20,051 nucleotides of DNA from Actinomycetes bacterium (GTDB lineage Bacteria > Actinomycetota > Actinomycetes > Actinomycetales > Microbacteriaceae): NCBI GenBank assembly GCA_023436775.1, contig JAEZHW010000038.1, positions 1 to 20,051 on the forward strand. Reading direction: 5' to 3'. The notes under the pieces were generated by a model. That model did not search any database. It saw nothing but the letters and a program-made list of their open reading frames with translations, and was not told the DNA's origin. Below, one piece after another: positions 17,401-20,051 of this stretch (positions are counted from its first letter, which is position 1; each line of letters opens with the position of its first letter). The position numbers and the translations under genes are program-made.

Positions 17401-17447
17401 ACCACTGCGGCGACGCCAGCAGCCTGCAGGCGAGTGGCCGTCGTCAT
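11460..17447 (-). CDS. Giant exported Ig/Fn3-like repeat protein (1,995 aa)
   Basis: Residues 8-27 form one hydrophobic segment, either a signal anchor or a signal peptide, so almost the whole protein should be outside the cell. There is no LPXTG motif and no C-terminal helix. Residues of about 30-370 look like a beta-propeller-type sensor region with recurring short GG and aromatic turns. A Gln/Asp/Glu-rich linker follows at 375-392. From about 396 onward, modules of roughly 100 residues recur. The first eight begin near 400, 499, 604, 700, 800, 899, 997 and 1100. Several share a NDxDxxGDxL-like turn typical of Ig-like (Big_9, cadherin-like) folds. The later part, from about 1500, resembles Fn3 modules. 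In bifidobacterial PFNA clusters the equivalent gene encodes an Fn3 protein thought to contact the outside environment. The role here is unknown. Its flanking gaps are 37 and 35 bp. Confidence 0.93.
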   Translation of the reverse strand: MTTATRLQAAGVAAVVLGIAGAAILASGYEVRQTELSDGGVWAVQQAGNRFAKVNTSTGELELVRSALEINAVEQNAGQAMILGRDRTLVARIDQRMPVDLNEDTLYDNAPGGTVEVDVASDWVVYRTQDGGIYLGSLQPDAGTAASILDPYAGQESETPGEQRRFQTTAFALDPNGAVFMYSANEGRVVRFNLRDGNFDGDEAVAASTVGAAPALTAVGGRWALLDGAGNLWRQGEAEPISVSLNGETVLQRPSADGNRVLLADATSLRSVSLEDGQVRTEYSPTTAGTPALPVRWRGEDYAAWIAADGSAASLWSSATGGTALDVAGGIPTEGGAPEPIFQLAGGSAVLNDTVSGVLWSLPDGALIPSSLDWSLGQQNQDQDQEEQADRRRVTEPVAPVAVDDEFGVRPGAVAQLPVMLNDFDANGDVLSIVADSDFGLDSAFGQARLVNQGQALAVTVRPGAKGTATLRYRLTDGTRTDGLYSDWATVRLRILSDTVNTAPQHCDELGDDCLQPWPEPQVQPGGAIAVPVLSGWHDAEGDAIYLQSAEFRGVAPGTVIATAGGEVVYRHPNPSGGAATVTITVTVADARGATTTKDLVVRVTPSPSLTVAPFTVQTVPGQRLAIDPGPHLDGVSGTWRLVAAKTDNEQAASVELDGERHIVFTASNPGEHQLSYTVADDTTERVGSIRVTVLPRSQAAIAVAPLTAFVHGKVDSTVDVMPAVHNPAGLPLVVTSAQWRSGTGNEVEVVEQRLLRIRSGGNQTGVIGVIRYELSDGSGSALGRAQGELVVVAVEASGQLLPIAVDDVVTARAGELLDIPVLANDIAPAGTPMVLRSDGLILGEGMGLAFVSGDRVRVIAPSTPGDYELQYTVNSLGFADLTDSARVRLQVLPFGENAAPEPPTLSARVVAGGSVLIPMPTTGLDQDGDQVYLDSIVEQPARGVASLTPDGRAIRYDSILGDQGQIEFRYQVRDSRGRTAAALARVLVLDQLTNPSPIAFSDYAEVQRGTDRTVLVQPLRNDVDPNGSPLTLVDIEPDVDPKQMPEEYAALRELIGATTNDSVMLRAGPDIATHTFRYTVQNALGDRSIGLIVLRVVREVVADAPQITDTVVTVADRGNFSRAGIDVLDGKVAWNSGDAANLRLSFWGTPPTDFRILGNRIVGPLPQNRTIIPFQVTGPDFAGNEAIGYGFLHIPGEQELLPVLAEPITPVSVLEFNETRVPLEQLIPVPPGDRIIVAEDGVRAAGQRAQAECLVDGNGTVRYVAGGGAPWQDYCIVSLRYASQSQGSVLAIPVEVQPAEPQPELRSTAALTHSPASPAISFNLVSMVSWRGTEDWDSLEIAVADQAYRLEHFTVTRSGDSLTLFAKDTATPGAEEVVQVSLASHPEVKPAALRLKVGPAPTTTPRGGHVEQLCRQDDGNSCVARVIGVSAVELNIYRNTQLSLGEVLPGTCAGMTTTAEGRDSIRISWTDTTDGQRCEIPFTVTDHFGNRSMPGDEGILSLDFRGYPKAALAVVQSRFEADRIRLRVTPAPTSSYPTVDGFKIMEGGQQVAMCTAEGICPDILTDGAGLPLVNGEQRTYRAVAVSEGGEARNAVQVTAWPLALPTIDPSPDITAVYTPGQTTATHGTVRIGFDSHDPTTARYDLRLTSGASPHTVPTGAALQTVTLPVGVYANAVLTPVSQYPRPTGITTQVQATAAVVIRAVGTPVNLQVGSFSEHADRLEVSGGTAGSNSSLLPLEVRYVATSAASVESPCVAAPDGTLSVSGELAARTGDGAITLGDGLAEHTRYRLWTCATNGFGVISAELSNDAMVWAPPSAPDLSGSLYQIGRVGNEYRITGFTGPLPTAPAGFSLEYRGYDEDAGIGTTWGQVLDMGVRACVTTSPNRCGAEAQFQPADADRRHQVRFLNPELRCTASGIDVTVEGNGGLGTRILAGSVVDYPIDEETEDTFTAAPGLVPWPVPWIEQAQLNVGFQGLDDWYQFDLNEPARISCSG

Positions 17448-17484
17448 CGCGGGGCTACCCCGTGCTGCATGGCGGCAACGATGC

Positions 17485-18651
17485 TCATGACCGTTCAGTC
17501 AACCAGGACAGCACCAACAATGCGATACCGAAGAAACCCGCCGTAACGACGGCACCAACCAGAACGCGGACAAACCAGCCACGCACCTGCTGGGGCAGCG
17601 GGGCGTTGCGCAGCGAATCCTCGTAGGTCGCGGTCTGGTCGATCGACGATGGCAGGTGCTTCGTCTGTTGCCGGCGACGAGGCGAGGCGACCGCCACCTG
17701 CGAAATCACCGGGCCGCGAACTGCGACGTCATCGAAGCGCACCTCGCTGCTGACAGCAACGGGCGCCCATGCCTCGACCGGCACCTCGAGCGCGGTGGGG
17801 TGAATTCCGGCGGCTTGCTGCGCTTGCTGCAGTTCGGCCCCGAGTTCCGCCATGCTCTGGTGGCGGCGCTTCGGGTCCTTGGTCATGGCGCGTGCGAGGA
17901 CCGCCTCGACGGCCGGGTGCACATCGGGGCGACCGATGGAGGTGTAGGCCGCTCGCGCGATGCGGGCTTTGAGCTGCTCGCGTTCTTGCTCGGTTCCGGT
18001 GACTGGGCCCATTTCGAAGGGCGAGCGGCCAGCAAGCAGGGTGTACAGGGTGGCGCCGAGCGACCACACCTCGCTCTGGACGGTACCGAGCTCACGCTCG
18101 TTGACCACCTCCGGGGCGCTCCAGGGCAGCGACATCGCAGCTACCGCGCCGGTGCGATCCCCGCTCATTGCCATAGCGATGCCGAAGTCGGACAGCACCG
18201 GAGCTCCGAAGGCGGTGATGAGCAGGTTCGACGGCTTGATGTCGCGATGCAGCACCTTGTTGCGGTGTGCCGTTTCGAGGGCGCCCGCGATCTTCACGCC
18301 CAGGCTCAGCACTTCCTCCACCGAGAGGCTCTCGCGACGGTACTTGGCCGCGTAGGAACTGGGGCAGTACTCCATCACCAGGTAGGGGCGTCCGTCGGCC
18401 GAGATGCTCGCCTCGTGCACGGTGAGAATCGATGGGTGCGCTGACAGACGCGCCATCACGTCCGCTTCGGCATTGAACATGCGGACCAGTTCGGGGTCAG
18501 TGACCGTGTGCAGGAGCACCTTTACCGCGACCGATCGGCGGGGCAGTTGCTGTTCGTAGAGAAAGACGTCCGCAAAGCCTCCCGTGCCGAGTGGACGCAC
18601 GTACGTGTATCCAGGCAGCACCGGTGGTTCGGCGGGCAGTCTCTTTGCCAC
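17485..18651 (-). CDS. Membrane-anchored Ser/Thr protein kinase without an external sensor
   Basis: This is a PknB-type (Hanks) kinase. The product is 388 residues. The Gly-rich loop is GTGGFADV at 22-29, the ATP-binding Lys is Lys44, the helix C Glu is Glu62, the catalytic loop is HRDIKPSN at 135-142, the DFG motif is at 155-157 and APE at 179-181, so it should be active. The activation segment ends SLPWSAPE rather than the common GTPxYMAPE. A juxtamembrane stretch of about 290-355 contains TATYED, and one helix at about 358-383 is followed by a handful of residues. No PASTA or other outer domain is present, so the adjacent Ig-repeat protein may supply sensing. The start is GTG with a GAGGGAGAG ribosome-binding site. 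It is the first gene of the cluster. Confidence 0.97.
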   Translation of the reverse strand: MAKRLPAEPPVLPGYTYVRPLGTGGFADVFLYEQQLPRRSVAVKVLLHTVTDPELVRMFNAEADVMARLSAHPSILTVHEASISADGRPYLVMEYCPSSYAAKYRRESLSVEEVLSLGVKIAGALETAHRNKVLHRDIKPSNLLITAFGAPVLSDFGIAMAMSGDRTGAVAAMSLPWSAPEVVNERELGTVQSEVWSLGATLYTLLAGRSPFEMGPVTGTEQEREQLKARIARAAYTSIGRPDVHPAVEAVLARAMTKDPKRRHQSMAELGAELQQAQQAAGIHPTALEVPVEAWAPVAVSSEVRFDDVAVRGPVISQVAVASPRRRQQTKHLPSSIDQTATYEDSLRNAPLPQQVRGWFVRVLVGAVVTAGFFGIALLVLSWLTERS

Positions 18652-18734
18652 GACTCTCCCTCGCTCCGTCCGGGTACACAGCCACCCCTGGCGGGATGCC
18701 GAGATATCCGACCCGCGTCAAGATCCGTACGGGT

Positions 18735-18747
18735 TGTTGCGAGTATA
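18735..18747 (-). promoter_or_regulatory. Possible -10 element for the kinase cluster
   Basis: A TATACT box (18742-18747, minus strand) matches the -10 consensus well and would place a start near 18735, giving a leader of about 84 bases. No convincing -35 hexamer lies 16-19 bases upstream. A TTGACG lies downstream at 18716-18721 but lacks a matching -10. The hairpin ending the previous gene is just upstream, which supports a separate transcription start for the kinase cluster. Confidence 0.3.
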
Positions 18748-18783
18748 GCGGGCTGGATCGGTCGCCTTGCGTACCCCACGCAG

Positions 18784-18821
18784 CAGGTCGCCCGTCGAGC
18801 CGAGGCTGGACGGGCGACCTG
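18784..18821 (-). terminator. GC-rich hairpin terminator after the Pro-rich membrane gene
   Basis: The arms 18784-18796 and 18809-18821 are perfectly complementary over 13 bp, and the 12-base loop can form a further four-base stem (AGCC with GGCT). It starts 11 bases after the TAA of the 18833 gene. No T-run follows on the minus strand, which is common for actinobacterial terminators of this kind. It separates this gene from the kinase cluster. Confidence 0.55.
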
Positions 18822-18832
18822 AGCCGATGATG

Positions 18833-19888
18833 TTAGGCGCCAGCGCGTTGCGCCTCGAACGCGGCGCGGGCCTCGCGGTTCACTTCCTTGAGGCGTCGGC
18901 CACGAGCACCAAGGATCGCGCCGAGCCAGACGGCGATTTCCCGCGCGACCGCGGCGACGATGATGGCGATCAGCAGATTCTGCAGCAGCACGCCATTCAG
19001 GTCGGCCGAGCCCCACGGAATCTGGAAGCCGAAGACGTCCAGCGCCAGGCCGAGGTTGTACGCGAAGTACACCGCACCGGCTACGATCAGGCTGCCGAGC
19101 AGCCAGACGGTGAGGCCGGCCCGGTTGACGATCACGGCATAGAGGACGAACAGCACCACGAAGGTCCCGAACGGCAGCCAGAACGACCAGCGGCTCAGCT
19201 GCTCAACGAAGTGCGCCGCAATGTCCTCACCATTGTGGCTGCCCCACAGGATGAACGGCAGGGCCACATACACGATGGCGAGCAGGATGCCGCCGAGGAT
19301 GCCGAGCAGCACGCCCAGGCCACGGTTGCTGCGCACCACTGGACCAGCCGGCACCGTGGCGGGCGGGTAGTAGGGCGAGGGTGCCGGTTCAGTGGCTGCG
19401 GGTGGCGCCGCAACCGGGGCCGCGGGGGCCGGAATCGGAGCCGGCGGTTCCGTCAGGCCGCGGGCTTCAGCCTTGGCCGCTTCCTCTGCCACGGTCGGCA
19501 CCGGCGGTGCCGGCGGGGACGCCGGAGATACCGGTGGAGCAGGCGGGCTGGGCGGTGTAGCCGGCGAGGCCGCGACCGACTCGGAGGCCTCCGCTGCGGC
19601 CGCCTTCTTCCGCGAAGTGGCGGGCTTGGGCGGCGCCGGCGGTGCGGCGGGAGCCGGGGGTGCGGCGGGAGCTGGCGGGACCGGCGGCGCGGCCGGAGTC
19701 GGCGGCACTGGCGGCACCGGCGGCACGGGCGGAACTGGCGGAGCGGCCGGGGGAACCGGCGGGACCGGCGGCGTCGGAGGAGCCGGCGGAGTGGCCGGCG
19801 CGTCCGCGGTTACGGACTCTGCCGCCTCGCTCGCGGCAGCCTTGGCCTTGCTGGTGCTGCGCTTCGGGGAACTCGTGCTGTCGGTCAT
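18833..19888 (-). CDS. Pro/Ala-rich four-helix membrane protein
   Basis: I do not recognise a named family. The product is 351 residues from an ATG with a GAGGGAGAG ribosome-binding site, and is preferred over a GTG at 19963 that lacks one. Residues 1-185 are a soluble head dominated by PPV, PPA and PAA repeats. Within it, a Lys/Ala-rich segment is duplicated: residues 12-38 and 91-116 both read roughly TS-K/R-AAA-E-ES-V-A-ATPP. Helices lie at about 190-215, 234-254, 260-283 and 300-320, followed by a basic tail of 23 residues. The even number of helices puts the head and tail on the same side, probably the cytoplasm. It is transcribed before the kinase cluster but divided from it by a hairpin. 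Pro-rich cytoplasmic heads of this kind often mediate protein contacts, so a link to the cluster is possible but unproven. Confidence 0.85.
   Translation of the reverse strand: MTDSTSSPKRSTSKAKAAASEAAESVTADAPATPPAPPTPPVPPVPPAAPPVPPVPPVPPVPPTPAAPPVPPAPAAPPAPAAPPAPPKPATSRKKAAAAEASESVAASPATPPSPPAPPVSPASPPAPPVPTVAEEAAKAEARGLTEPPAPIPAPAAPVAAPPAATEPAPSPYYPPATVPAGPVVRSNRGLGVLLGILGGILLAIVYVALPFILWGSHNGEDIAAHFVEQLSRWSFWLPFGTFVVLFVLYAVIVNRAGLTVWLLGSLIVAGAVYFAYNLGLALDVFGFQIPWGSADLNGVLLQNLLIAIIVAAVAREIAVWLGAILGARGRRLKEVNREARAAFEAQRAGA
19618..19789 (-). repeat. Nine-base-period Pro-rich coding repeat
   Basis: Imperfect copies of a nine-base unit encode successive P-P-V, P-P-A and P-A-A triplets, clearest at 19701-19740. 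Such tracts are prone to length change between strains. Confidence 0.7.
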
Positions 19889-19954
19889 GAACGTTCTCTC
19901 CCTCAGTTCAGGCGCCGCGGCGCGCGAACGCTCTCTCGAACACGTCGGTTCGGT

Positions 19955-19967
19955 GCTCGCCACTGTA
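19955..19967 (-). promoter_or_regulatory. Weak candidate promoter for the Pro-rich membrane gene
   Basis: On the minus strand TACAGT (19962-19967) resembles a -10 box and TTGTGG lies 18 bases upstream as a poor -35. Transcription would begin about 67 bases before the ATG. The rest of 19889-20051 shows no gene. Confidence 0.22.
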
Positions 19968-20051
19968 GCAATGTCGCGAAAGCGCCCACAATCTCTTCGA
20001 CATGGACTGTCATGGCCTTTCCAGGAAACGCAGTAGGGCCCGCCATTGGCG

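Overview
The window is high-GC actinobacterial DNA and every convincing gene reads on the minus strand. The EF-Tu, S12 and S7 proteins look most like those of Micrococcales, probably Microbacteriaceae. This placement rests on recalled protein similarity, not on a search.

Layout in order of transcription (high to low coordinates). (1) 18833-19888: a four-helix membrane protein with a long Pro/Ala-rich cytoplasmic head, followed by a strong GC hairpin at 18784-18821. (2) 18651 down to 4737: seven closely packed genes. They encode a membrane-anchored Ser/Thr kinase, a 1,995-residue exported protein built from repeated Ig/Fn3-like modules of about 100 residues, a MoxR-type AAA+ ATPase, a DUF58 membrane protein, a polytopic transglutaminase-like protein whose catalytic Cys and His are replaced, a Pro/Ala-rich FHA protein and a small tail-anchored protein. 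Gaps are 5 to 64 bp, and two junctions share a base between stop and start. (3) 4462 down to 56: the str operon rpsL-rpsG-fusA-tuf, complete and in canonical order, after a 274-bp gap (4463-4736) that holds a -10-like box, an adjacent perfect inverted repeat and no gene.

The seven-gene block has the gene order of the cluster called PFNA in bifidobacteria (kinase, Fn3 protein, AAA ATPase, DUF58, transglutaminase), whose function is poorly understood. Here a FHA protein and a tail-anchored protein occupy the place where the bifidobacterial cluster, as I recall it, has a PP2C phosphatase. A reasonable model, by inference, is a cell-envelope machine. The kinase would phosphorylate cytoplasmic Thr sites that the FHA protein reads, the MoxR/DUF58 pair would act as a chaperone-like module, and the TgpA-like and Ig-repeat proteins would provide the extracytoplasmic part.

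The main points for a second look are the double loss of catalytic residues in the transglutaminase-like protein, the reader and anchor genes in place of a phosphatase, possible phosphosite docking motifs, Arg at position 88 of S12 (a substitution known to give streptomycin resistance in other bacteria), and strong hairpins in the str operon. No tRNA, rRNA, CRISPR array, insertion sequence or integrase was found. Long plus-strand reading frames are high-GC shadows of the minus-strand genes.
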